A DNA stretch of 64,000 nucleotides from JAJDXO01 sp965213765 (GCA_965213765.1 OZ243926.1:62001-126000); one strand, 5' to 3'. Shown: positions 1 to 7,286, counted from the stretch's first letter. Numbers and translations: made by a program. Notes: generated by a model not told the origin, from the letters alone.

Positions 1-1
1 C

Positions 2-553
2 CTGATCACCATGAATACCGGGCATTCCACCCATTCCACCGACAATGTCGATCCGGCGATCAAGCATGTGCTTCGCGGCTGGAATCCGTCGGGCCAGGGC
101 GTGGTCCGCCATAACGTCCGGGAGAAGGATCTCAGGGTTTTCAACCTTCCGACAAATATCGATTCCGGATTTTTCGGCAGTTCATCGATCTTCGTCTTCG
201 AGGCGGCGGGCGTGTGCATCGCTCATTTCGGCAATATCCGCCATGCACTGGACGATGATCGGGTGCGGCGCATGGGCCGGATCGACATCATGCTGGTTCC
301 GGTCGACCGCTGGATCACCTCGAGCTTCGATGAGATCCTGTTCAACATCGACAAACTGAAGCCCCGCTATGTGATCCCGATGCACTACAACTTCATGGAC
401 CGGCCGCTCGAGTTCGCCGAACGGGTCAAGAGCATGTACAAGACGCGGCTGCACAACAGCCGGTCGATCACGGTCAGCCGCGCCAACATGCCGGTCGATA
501 CGGAAATCCTGATATTGCCGCTGTCGGACGGGGGCGGCGATTCGCCGATCTAG
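2..553 (+). CDS. Metallo-beta-lactamase-fold hydrolase, C-terminal part (5' end outside window)
   Basis: The frame is open from the window edge, so the ATG at 11 is probably internal. The visible ~183 residues have the second half of an MBL-fold domain: a hydrophobic strand SSSIFVFEAAG, then HFGN, a strand IDIMLVPVD and the loop VIPMHY, where UlaG-like proteins carry a metal-ligand histidine. The usual HxHxDH motif is not seen; the corresponding stretch reads HSTHSTDN, so either the family is divergent or metal binding is altered. The TAG stop lies in the CTAG target of the IS element that follows, and the same CTAG reappears after the element, so the reading frame was probably not shortened. 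The substrate is unknown. Confidence 0.7.
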   Translation: MITMNTGHSTHSTDNVDPAIKHVLRGWNPSGQGVVRHNVREKDLRVFNLPTNIDSGFFGSSSIFVFEAAGVCIAHFGNIRHALDDDRVRRMGRIDIMLVPVDRWITSSFDEILFNIDKLKPRYVIPMHYNFMDRPLEFAERVKSMYKTRLHNSRSITVSRANMPVDTEILILPLSDGGGDSPI

Positions 554-627
554 CAGGCTGCTGAAAAACTCCTGGCAATTGAGCATTTGCCGTGATTCCT
601 TCGTTTTGTAAAACGGAGGGGGATCGG

Positions 628-1749
628 ATGCGCGGTGGGGACCAAACGAGCGGCAGCCTTTTCAGCTACGTCGACCTTGAGAACCGGGTTCCGGCGAAGC
701 ATCCGCTGCGGCTGATCCGGGTGATCGTGAACGAGGTTCTGACGTCGCTTTCGGCGGAGTTCGCAGCGGCCTACTCGCACACGGGCCGCCCGTCGATCCC
801 GCCGGAGCGATTGGTGCGGGCGTTGCTGCTGCAGGCGCTCTATTCGATCCGTTCCGAGCGCCAGTTGATGGAGCATCTGGACTTCAACCTGCTGTTCCGC
901 TGGTTTGTCGGCCTGGGCATCGACGATGCGGTTTGGGACGCGAGCACGTTCTGCAAGAATCGCGACCGTTTCCTGGACATGGACCTGTCGGCGCGGGTTC
1001 TGCGCGGGATCATCGAGCACAAGCGGGTACGGCATCTGCTGAACCGGGAGCATTTCTCGGTCGACGGTACGCTGATCGAGGCCTGGGCGTCGATGAAGTC
1101 GTTCCGACCGAAGGATGATGACAGTGGCGACGACGCGGGTTCTGGTCGCAACGGAGAGCGGGATTTCCGGGGCGAGAAGCGGTGCAACGAGACCCATGAG
1201 AGCGGCACCGATCCGGAGGCGCGGCTGTACCGCAAGGGCAACGGGCGGGAAAGCAGGCTGTGTTACATGGGCCACGCGCTGATGGAGAACCGCCACGGCC
1301 TTGTGGTCGGCGGCGTCGTGAGCCTGGCCACCGGCACGGCGGAACGCGAGGCGGCGCTGGACATGATCGATCGGCACCGTCCGGTGGGCCCCAAGGGCGG
1401 CCGGCGGCGAATCACCGTGGGCGGCGACAAGGGGTTCGACGTCGCCGAACATGTCAGTAAATTGCGCCAGCGCCAGGTCACGCCGCACATCGCGGTGCAG
1501 GGCTACGCGAGCAAGACCGGCAAGCGGCGCAAGACCCTGATCGACGGGCGCACCACGCGGCACCCGGGCTATGCCGTCAGCCAGCGTATCCGCAAGCGGA
1601 TCGAGGAAATCTTCGGCTGGGTCAAGGTCCAAGGCGGTCAGGACAAGACCAAGTTTCGCGGCCGGCGACGGGTCGAGGCCTCGTTCACCCTGGCGCTCGC
1701 CGCGTGCAACCTGATGCGATTGCCCAGGCTGCTGGAGGCGCCGCCGTGA
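628..1749 (+). CDS. IS5-family DDE transposase
   Basis: Transposase of 373 aa that would cut and join the ends of the surrounding element. The N-terminal part (GRPSIPPERLVRALLLQALY) is the helical InsH/DUF772 domain, and the RNase H-like core follows. Candidate catalytic residues are D in HFSVDGTLIEAW, D in VGGDKGFDV and E in RIRKRIEEIFGW. The ATG at 628 is preferred over the GTG at 592 because a GGAGGGGG tract lies just upstream. The frame is full length. The stop codon overlaps the start of the passenger gene (GTGA), suggesting translational coupling. Confidence 0.9.
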   Translation: MRGGDQTSGSLFSYVDLENRVPAKHPLRLIRVIVNEVLTSLSAEFAAAYSHTGRPSIPPERLVRALLLQALYSIRSERQLMEHLDFNLLFRWFVGLGIDDAVWDASTFCKNRDRFLDMDLSARVLRGIIEHKRVRHLLNREHFSVDGTLIEAWASMKSFRPKDDDSGDDAGSGRNGERDFRGEKRCNETHESGTDPEARLYRKGNGRESRLCYMGHALMENRHGLVVGGVVSLATGTAEREAALDMIDRHRPVGPKGGRRRITVGGDKGFDVAEHVSKLRQRQVTPHIAVQGYASKTGKRRKTLIDGRTTRHPGYAVSQRIRKRIEEIFGWVKVQGGQDKTKFRGRRRVEASFTLALAACNLMRLPRLLEAPP

Positions 1750-2072
1750 GCGGCGGCGTGGCCTGCGCGGCGACCGGCAAATGGCGCATCGTCGAGGCTG
1801 ACCTGTGGGACCGCGATTACCTCGACCTCGTGGAGCCCGCCCATATCACCTTCGATGGCCACGGCCACGGAGAATTCGCATTCGGTTGCGTCAACGGCGG
1901 CCTCGATTGCCAATACGCCCCGAGGACGATTTTCTTCACCTGGCAAGGGTTCGATGAAATGGACGAGGCCAGCGGCGACGGCTCCGCCGATCTCGAAGAT
2001 GACGGAACTCTCGAAATCGAAATCCGCTTCCACCTCGGGGACGAGGCTATTCTAAAAGCTCGGAAATGGTGA
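1746..2072 (+). CDS. IS passenger protein of unknown function (108 aa)
   Basis: A small acidic protein whose GTG start overlaps the transposase stop (GTGA at 1746-1749) and whose stop falls inside the right inverted repeat, so it belongs to the element. It is rich in aromatic and acidic residues (KWRIVEADLWDRDYLDLVEP, FTWQGFDEMDE) and ends with a predicted beta-rich segment. There is no signal peptide, membrane segment or DNA-binding motif. From memory, stand-alone proteins of similar pattern (a W-R-I-V-E...DLW...DLVEP start and a GFDEMDE motif) occur in rhizobia and relatives as uncharacterised genes; this was not searched. A role as transposition regulator, immunity factor or plain cargo is open. 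Confidence 0.7.
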   Translation: MSGGVACAATGKWRIVEADLWDRDYLDLVEPAHITFDGHGHGEFAFGCVNGGLDCQYAPRTIFFTWQGFDEMDEASGDGSADLEDDGTLEIEIRFHLGDEAILKARKW

Positions 2073-2088
2073 CTTTTTCAGCAGCCTG

Positions 2089-2138
2089 CTAGAGCAGTTT
2101 CCGGCCAAATTGAACCATTTGACCGGAAACTGCTCTAG
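2089..2138. repeat. 50-bp palindromic repeat between convergent genes
   Basis: A perfect 16-bp inverted repeat (arms begin CTAGAGCAGTTTCCGG) encloses a further 5-bp CAAAT/ATTTG stem after one mismatch, leaving a 6-base loop. It lies eight bases past the stop of the minus-strand small gene. Before the IS inserted, it overlapped the stop of the plus-strand MBL-fold gene, so it sat between two convergent gene ends. It has no T-tract. Palindromes starting with AGAGCA are, from memory, a common dispersed repeat type in alphaproteobacteria. A bidirectional terminator or mRNA-end hairpin is a reasonable inference. Confidence 0.75.
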
Positions 2139-2146
2139 GCGGCCGT

Positions 2147-2305
2147 TCAGCCCGCGCGGTTGAGGAAGGCGTTCCGGATGACGCCCTTCATGGCGCCATC
2201 GAGGACGCTGTTGGTTTCCTCCTGGTGAACCTGTTCTCCCTTGGCCTTGGGTTTCCGCCTTGCAGGCGTCTTGGATTTCGGTTTGGCTGCCTTTTTCGCC
2301 ATCAT
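2147..2305 (-). CDS. Small basic protein (52 aa), unknown function
   Basis: This short frame begins MMAKKAAKPKSKTPARRKPK. The N-terminal half is lysine/alanine/proline-rich and resembles a disordered, histone-like nucleic-acid-binding tail; the C-terminal half (NSVLDGAMKGVIRNAFLNRA) could form an amphipathic helix. A GAGG ribosome-binding site lies 2-5 bases before the double ATG, and third positions are GC-rich, as expected for a real gene here. It is convergent with the MBL-fold gene and separated from it by the palindrome. No family was recognised; the function is unknown. Confidence 0.55.
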   Translation of the reverse strand: MMAKKAAKPKSKTPARRKPKAKGEQVHQEETNSVLDGAMKGVIRNAFLNRAG

Positions 2306-2432
2306 TGCCTCGTTGTTAACGTTTCTCCGGTGTCGGAATAAGGCCAGCGTGGCAAAATATCAATCCCCAAAGCCCCGCTCCTCGGCGTTGCAACCAGACA
2401 GTCATCGCCAAAGCTTCCGGATCGCCCCCCAA

Positions 2433-2474
2433 TTCCCCCCTTGCCCCGGCTCCCGTCCGGGCTTGCTTGAATAG
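2433..2474. repeat. Direct repeat, left copy (about 42 bp)
   Basis: A C-rich segment beginning TTCCCCCCTTGCCCCGGC and ending GAATAG. A very similar segment in the same orientation occurs at 4447-4487, on the other side of the broken esterase gene. Each copy contains a small GC-rich inverted repeat (CCCGG with CCGGG). It could be a dispersed repeat or the trace of a recombination or insertion that brought in the esterase gene. Confidence 0.5.
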
Positions 2475-2946
2475 AAAATCGAAATTAATCTTGTAGAGAT
2501 GCTAACGCACGAGTACTGCGGTGTTAGGCCGCGTTTCAACAATGAATGTGTTCAGAACGTCACCCCTATTTGTTCTAACTCTGATTGCTGGCTCCTGGCT
2601 GGTCACGCCGTCCCTCCATGGTGCCGAAAGGGACACCAGGAGAACCGTCGCTCATCAAAGTATCGACCGTGAATACATCGTCTATTCTCCCGCATCTAGC
2701 CCGAACGGCCCGGCAAGGGTTCTGTCAATTGGACAAATCTCCAAAGAGATTCTTGATCGTCACCCGTTGGGGGTATAAATCCCAATTGCGTTTCGGTAGC
2801 GGGACGTCACGGAAATGGCATTCCGCGCGTTCGGAGCTTGAGCAACGATGCGTTAGCTGTAGAAAGGAAGCGGCAGGGACAGTGAAGAACGGTATTCGTC
2901 AGAGGAACCCGGCCGACGCCTCGGGGTCATGCAATTGGCCGTCTAG

Positions 2947-3797
2947 GCTGTGGTGACAATTTAATCATTTAAGCCAGAGCATGATACTTGCGAGTTTGAT
3001 GAAGCCGAGGAAGTGGGCGGCAAGTTTGTCGTAGCGTGTTGCGATGCGCCGCCATTGCTTGAGCTTGGCGAAAAAGCCTTCGACGCCCCAGCGCTGTTTA
3101 TAGGCGATGCGGTCATAGCTGTGCTGGTATTTGCGATGCCGGCGCGGTGGGATGACGGGCTCACGCCTTGTTCATGGATCAGGTCATGCAGGCTGTCGGC
3201 GTCGTAGGCGCGGTCCGCGAGGACGTGGCCCGCGGCCAGGCCCTGGATGAGGTTGTGGGCGGGGACCATGTCGTTTTGTTGTCCTGGCCCGAGATCGAAG
3301 CGCACTGGCAGGCCTAACGCATCGACGACGGCGTGGATTTTTGTGCCGAACCCGCCCCGGGACCGGCCGGGAGCCTGGGCTTGCGGTCCCCCCTTTTTCG
3401 CCGCCCGCCGGCGGCTTGGGCCTGGGCCCGGACGATGGTGGCGTCGATCGCCAGCCATTCCAAGTCCGGATCATCCGCGACAGCCTCGAAGATGCGGTCA
3501 AACACACCCGCCTCGATCCAGCGGTAGTAGCGCCGCTTCACCGTCTGATAGGGGCCAAACCGATCCGCCGGCAAATCACGCCACCGCGCACCAGAGCGCG
3601 CCAGCCACAGGATCGCATCGAAAAACCGCCGCCCGTCGCTGCGTGGACCACGCTTGCCCTTCATCCCGCCAGGAACAAAGTCCCGAAGCCGCGCCCATTG
3701 ATCGTCTCTCAGCACTTCGCCTTCCACACCAACCTCCAAAAGCCAGTGTTGAATCACACCAAAGACAAAAAAGGAATCCCTAAAATGTCACCGCAGC
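2947..3797 (-). mobile_element. IS5-family (IS427-like) insertion sequence, defective copy (851 bp)
   Basis: The ends are inverted repeats: GCTGTGGTGACA at the left and, reverse-complemented, GCTGCGGTGACA at the right. CTAG flanks both sides (2943-2946, 3798-3801); because CTAG is palindromic, the duplication could also be scored as TA. It is almost identical to the element at 53675-54526, but in the opposite orientation and with one G missing in the second reading frame. It interrupts the esterase gene. It could still be mobilised in trans by the intact copy. Confidence 0.9.
2961..3757 (-). pseudogene. IS427-like transposase orfA/orfB, frameshifted
   Basis: OrfA (start 3757) is intact and carries the first catalytic D (WLAIDATIVRAQ). 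OrfB is read by a -1 shift in the intact copy. Here a single G is missing where the other copy reads AAGGCGGTGAG (this copy AAGGCGTGAG), so the frame shifts after HDLIHEQG and the final part with the catalytic E (RWGVEGFFAKLKQW) is lost. Compared with the copy at 53.7 kb only a handful of other substitutions were noticed, so inactivation looks recent, unless it is a sequencing error. Confidence 0.85.
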
Positions 3798-4446
3798 CTA
3801 GCCGACCCAAGACGAGTTTATGCGACGGGTGTCTCTCGTGGCGGCTTGATGTCGTTCACTCTTGCCTGCTCGATCCCAGATAAAATTGCGGCCATTGCCC
3901 CGATTATCGCCAGCATGACCGAACACCAGATCGCGGACTGCGGAGTTGAACGAGCTCTCCCAGTTGTTGTTGTGGCCGGAACGAATGACTTCAACATTCG
4001 CTACGACGGATGGATTTCCCAAAAAGGCCGTGTGGCTTCCGTTGCGGAAACCATGGAATTCTGGCGGAAGAGTAACGGATGCACCGGACAGACGATTCAG
4101 CTCCTGCCGGACTTGGATCCGACCGACCTCACGCGTATCGCCCTAAAGAATTGGACCGGTTGTCGCGCCGACACAGTGACCAGATTGTACAAGGTTTGGG
4201 GGGGTGGGCATCGGGTACCGGTTTACGAGCCCAATCAGGTGAATCCCCGGAGTCGTCGAAACCGGCGGAGCGGCGATATGGAAACGGCGGAAATCCTCTG
4301 GACGGTCTTTAAGGAAATTTCATTACCCTAGTCCAACGTAAAGGCGGGCTTGATGTACTGGCAAATGCTACGTGCCAACGTTAGGCTGGGGGACTGGCGA
4401 TATCGATCCGCAGTATTGTATTGATGCGGAGTCGCCCGCCACATTT

Positions 4447-4487
4447 TTCCCCCCTTGCCCCGGCATCCGCCCGGGCTAAATGAATAG
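4447..4487. repeat. Direct repeat, right copy (about 41 bp)
   Basis: Begins TTCCCCCCTTGCCCCGGC and ends GAATAG, matching 2433-2474 with a few substitutions and one indel. Together the two copies bracket the esterase pseudogene and its IS. Confidence 0.5.
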
Positions 4488-4558
4488 GCGATGGCCGCTC
4501 CATTACCGGGGCGGCGTTTTGGTTTGGAGGCGCGCTATGCAACTTTGTACGGGCAAAA

Positions 4559-4574
4559 TGGGAGGTACCTCCCA
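4559..4574. promoter_or_regulatory. Perfect 16-bp palindrome, candidate operator
   Basis: TGGGAGGTACCTCCCA is a perfect 16-bp dyad without a loop, as expected for a dimeric repressor or activator site rather than an RNA hairpin. It lies about 160 bp upstream of the amidohydrolase start and 16 bp before the 10-bp tandem repeats. No regulator gene lies next to it. Confidence 0.4.
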
Positions 4575-4590
4575 AATGGGTGTCATCAAA

Positions 4591-4618
4591 TGTCCATGAA
4601 TGTCCATGAATGTCCATG
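4591..4618. repeat. 10-bp tandem repeats (TGTCCATGAA)
   Basis: TGTCCATGAA occurs twice in tandem, followed by TGTCCATG; a weaker related unit (TGTCATCAAA) precedes them. The period is about one helical turn, so each unit would face the same side of the DNA, which suits cooperative protein binding. Replication slippage is the neutral alternative. Confidence 0.6.
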
Positions 4619-4731
4619 TCGCCGAAAAGGCGAGAATTGGAAATTGAGTATAAATTGCATTGTTTCAACATCTTACAGCTATGCGCCCGGTGCAGGGCTC
4701 GCGCCCGGCGGGACCGGTCCCCGGATCTGAA

Positions 4732-5589
4732 ATGACGATGAAATTTCTTGGTTGTTTGATTTTTGCGGCTGGTCTGTCGGTTGCGCCCTTGGCGGCCGCG
4801 CAGGACAAGCTTCCCATTTTCGATACCCACGTCCATTACAGCCGGGACGCGTGGTCCGAATACACCCCGGCCCGGATCGAAGAGCTGTTCCGCGAGGCGG
4901 GCGTGTTGCGGGCGCTGGTATCCTCGACGCCCGACGACGGAACCTTGAAACTTTTCAGGCACATGCCGGAACGGGTTGTGCCCAACCTCCGGCCCTATCG
5001 GGACGGCGCCGATGTCAGCTCCTGGTCGGCCAACCAGGAGGTGTTCGATTACGTCTCCGAACGCCTGACCAGCGACATCTATCGCGGCGTCGGCGAGTTC
5101 CACCTGTTCGATCCGCTGGAGACCAAATCCCGTCAGGTCCGGGGACTGGTCAAGTTGGCCGTCGATAGGAATCTGTGGCTGCAGGTCCATTCGGGGGCCG
5201 GGCCGGTCAAGGCGCTCTATGCCATCGACCCCCGGGTCAGGATTCTTTGGGCCCATCTCGGCATGACCGAGCCCGCGGGCGTGGTGATGGAGATGATGGA
5301 TACCTATCCCGGCATGCTGAGCGAAACCTCGTTCCGCGGCGGCGAGATCGGCAGCGGCCCGGACGGGATCGACCCGGCCTGGCGCGACGTGATGATCAAG
5401 CATGCGGACCGGATCATGATCGGCTCCGACACCTACGTCACGCCACGCTGGGGAGACTATGTGTCCCTGGTCGAGGAGCACCGTGCCTGGCTTTCGCAAT
5501 TACCCGACGAGGTCGCCCGGAAGATCGCTTACCGGAACGCGATCCGGGTGTTCGGCGCCGGCAAGGCAACCGGTTTCCCTGCGGACTGA
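4732..5589 (+). CDS. Exported amidohydrolase-family (TIM-barrel) metal hydrolase
   Basis: A 285-aa protein of the amidohydrolase-2 (COG2159) type, with an N-terminal signal peptide (KFLGCLIFAAGLSVAPLAAAQ), so probably periplasmic. Metal-site motifs are visible in order: FDTHVHY (HxH), LQVHSGAG, ILWAHLGM and a late aspartate in MIGSDTY. The ATG at 4732 gives a proper signal peptide; the frame is open to 4660 without a better start. It is followed 72 bp later by a fumarylacetoacetase-family gene, suggesting a shared catabolic role on a carboxylated or lactone compound. The substrate cannot be assigned. Confidence 0.8.
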   Translation: MTMKFLGCLIFAAGLSVAPLAAAQDKLPIFDTHVHYSRDAWSEYTPARIEELFREAGVLRALVSSTPDDGTLKLFRHMPERVVPNLRPYRDGADVSSWSANQEVFDYVSERLTSDIYRGVGEFHLFDPLETKSRQVRGLVKLAVDRNLWLQVHSGAGPVKALYAIDPRVRILWAHLGMTEPAGVVMEMMDTYPGMLSETSFRGGEIGSGPDGIDPAWRDVMIKHADRIMIGSDTYVTPRWGDYVSLVEEHRAWLSQLPDEVARKIAYRNAIRVFGAGKATGFPAD

Positions 5590-5661
5590 TCCGGGCTTTG
5601 ACAAGCCGCCTCGAAGCCGATTTAGTCCCCCCGAATTCTTCAGAGAGGAACCCGAAAGACC

Positions 5662-6354
5662 ATGTCTTACGTCATCGACATTGAAGACCGTCCCGTGCTT
5701 CCCATCGAGGGGAGCGACGACACGTTTCCGGTTCGCCGGATCTACTGCGTTGGACGAAACTACCGCGCCCATGCCATCGAGATGGGCGCGGACCCGGACC
5801 GGGAGCCGCCGTTTTTCTTCATGAAGCCGGCGGACGCGATCGTCCGGAACGGTTCGACCATTTCGTATCCCTCCAAGACCGAGAATTTTCACTACGAAAT
5901 CGAACTGGTCGCGGCCATCGGCAGGGGCGGCAGCAACATTGCCGAAGCCGGCGCGCTGGACCATGTCTGGGGCTATGGCGTGGGTATCGATCTCACCCGC
6001 CGCGACGTGCAGCAGGTCGCGAAGGACATGGGGCGTCCCTGGGACATGGGAAAGGGCTTCGATGAATCGGCGCCATGTACGGCGCTTCGCCCGGTCAGCG
6101 ATGTGGGCCATCCGGACACCGGCAATGGCGCCATCTGGATCAAGGTGGACGGCGAGGTGAAGCAGGAGAGCACGCTGGACCTGCACATCTGGAACGTCGC
6201 CGAGACCATCGCCTATTTGTCCGAATACGTAACCCTGGAACCTGGCGATCTGATCTATATGGGAACCCCGGACGGGGTTGGCCCTGTTAAATCGGGCCAG
6301 ACCATGGAAGGCCATATCGACGGCGTCGGCGACATTACCATCGCGGTAGCGTAG
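5662..6354 (+). CDS. Fumarylacetoacetate hydrolase family protein (fumarylpyruvate hydrolase-like)
   Basis: A 230-aa single-domain FAH protein of the size seen in fumarylpyruvate hydrolases and hydroxymuconate isomerases/decarboxylases. Typical segments are RIYCVGRNYRAHA near the start, FFMKPADAI, the acidic metal site around FHYEIELVAAIG, GYGVGIDLTRRD and the C-terminal GDLIYMGTPDGVGPV. A GAGAGGAA ribosome-binding site lies upstream. It would act in the cytoplasm, cleaving a C-C bond of a diketo acid, in line with ring-cleavage or sugar-acid catabolism. The exact substrate is uncertain. Confidence 0.85.
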   Translation: MSYVIDIEDRPVLPIEGSDDTFPVRRIYCVGRNYRAHAIEMGADPDREPPFFFMKPADAIVRNGSTISYPSKTENFHYEIELVAAIGRGGSNIAEAGALDHVWGYGVGIDLTRRDVQQVAKDMGRPWDMGKGFDESAPCTALRPVSDVGHPDTGNGAIWIKVDGEVKQESTLDLHIWNVAETIAYLSEYVTLEPGDLIYMGTPDGVGPVKSGQTMEGHIDGVGDITIAVA

Positions 6355-6439
6355 GGGTAGCGCGTGGATACCCGCAAGCTCGGACGTTCCGAAGCCGGGA
6401 CCGACAGCATCCGCCGGGCGGCATGAAACGTGTCGGAAC

Positions 6440-7195
6440 TTAAGCCAGCATCAGGCTGAACGCCCGGTAAAGGAATACGGCGCCGATCGCCATGGTGGCG
6501 CTCTGGGTCAGCCAGCGGAACTGATGGTCGGACATGGCGACCACCACGCGGCGGGCGAGTATGCTGCCGAGGTAGGCGAGGGGCACCACGGCGGCGAATA
6601 CCCACAGCGGCAGGGTGAGATCGCCGTCCTCCACCAGGCGCAATATCAGAATGAAATAGATCACCTTGGCCGTGTGGCCGAGGACCTGGGTGAAACCCTT
6701 GGTGGCGTGGGTCTGGAATCGGTTGAGCGGGCTCTTGACGAAAAACACGTCGAGCAGGGGACCCGACACCCCGGCCAACATCATGGTGCCTACGTTTGTA
6801 AACCCGCAGACCGTCGGCATGAACGGCTTGGTGATATCGAGCGCCATGTTCCTGGGCGTCAGAAAATTCGCGAACGGCAGAATGCCCAGCAGCAGAAAGA
6901 CGAGAATTTTATTGGTGACGAAGACGAAGGCGGCGAACAGGAACAGACACGCCGCCGCACCCATCAAGTAGCCGCCCAGGATGTTCCACTGGATACGTTC
7001 CCGGTAAATCCAGGCCCGCGAGCCATTGGAGGCGATCTGGGTGACCCCATGGAGGATCATCGCCACGGAGACCGGCAGCACCCAGACGAAGACGCCCATC
7101 AGAATGGTGCCGCCGGCAAGGCTCAACACCCCGCTGACGAAGGACGTGCCGATAACGGTTGCGAGAAGCGCGGAAATGCCGGCGAGTGAAATCAA
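6440..7195 (-). CDS. TauE/SafE-family (TSUP) inner-membrane permease
   Basis: A 251-aa, highly hydrophobic protein with about seven or eight membrane segments in the two-repeat TSUP pattern: an N-terminal GxxxxxLxLAGGTILMG motif and a second half with VCGFTNVGTMMLAGVSGPLLDVFF. TSUP proteins move sulfonates, sulfite or other small organic anions. It is transcribed toward the FAH gene and away from the dehydratase. The substrate is not predictable. Confidence 0.8.
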   Translation of the reverse strand: MISLAGISALLATVIGTSFVSGVLSLAGGTILMGVFVWVLPVSVAMILHGVTQIASNGSRAWIYRERIQWNILGGYLMGAAACLFLFAAFVFVTNKILVFLLLGILPFANFLTPRNMALDITKPFMPTVCGFTNVGTMMLAGVSGPLLDVFFVKSPLNRFQTHATKGFTQVLGHTAKVIYFILILRLVEDGDLTLPLWVFAAVVPLAYLGSILARRVVVAMSDHQFRWLTQSATMAIGAVFLYRAFSLMLA

Positions 7196-7286
7196 TGGTA
7201 TCCCCGAGATGGCTCGGCGCGGGACTGTACTTGAAGGGGCCTGCGATTGCTAACCTTCCGGGGGGTGAGCAGGGTCGGCTTCATCC

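Larger units (their letters stand above)
554..2088 (+). mobile_element. IS5-family insertion sequence with passenger gene (1535 bp)
   Basis: The ends are imperfect inverted repeats. The left end starts CAGGCTGCTGAAAAACTC and the reverse complement of the right end starts CAGGCTGCTGAAAAAGTC (17 of 18 match). Both sides are flanked by CTAG (550-553 and 2089-2092), which fits the 4-bp YTAR target duplication of IS5-family elements. Inside are a DDE transposase and a second, overlapping gene that reaches the right inverted repeat. The element sits at the stop codon of the upstream gene and at the first four bases of a 50-bp palindrome. Both ends and the transposase frame look intact. An IS1182-like name is an alternative. 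Confidence 0.9.
2542..4331 (+). pseudogene. PHB-depolymerase/LpqC-like secreted esterase, disrupted by IS
   Basis: The 5' part (from ATG 2542) encodes a signal peptide (MNVFRTSPLFVLTLIAGSWL...) and a family-like N-terminus (IDREYIVYSP) but stops at 2778. After the IS, the frame containing 3813-4331 encodes the C-terminal half of an alpha/beta hydrolase: RRVYATGVSRGG with nucleophile motif G-x-S-x-G, a region with AGTNDFNIRYDG (candidate acid residue) and GGGHRVP (candidate histidine). Codon CTA at 2943 continues directly into GCC after removal of the IS, so the IS entered a gene already open there. The middle part with the oxyanion-hole HG motif is not recognisable, so a deletion or frameshift also occurred. 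The product would have been a periplasmic or secreted ester hydrolase. Confidence 0.7.
4332..4731. other. 400-bp non-coding stretch upstream of the amidohydrolase gene
   Basis: No gene is supported. The stretch holds the right copy of the direct repeat (4447-4487), a perfect 16-bp palindrome (4559-4574) and a run of 10-bp tandem repeats (4591-4618), followed by an AT-richer segment (4635-4675). These lie 110-175 bp before the amidohydrolase start and look like a promoter or operator region, though no clear -35/-10 pair could be fixed. Confidence 0.5.

Noticed and set aside
550..1632. 360-codon minus-strand frame
   Set aside because: Antisense shadow of the IS5 transposase; GC-rich codon structure opens the opposite frame. 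No family features.
4591..4618. CRISPR-like array
   Set aside because: Units are 10 bp in direct tandem with no spacers; simple repeats.
4381..5499. 372-codon minus-strand frame
   Set aside because: Antisense to the amidohydrolase gene, whose motifs are clear on the plus strand.
6364..6426. Possible aldo/keto-reductase N-terminal relic (TRKLGRS)
   Set aside because: Only seven residues resemble the family; likely chance.
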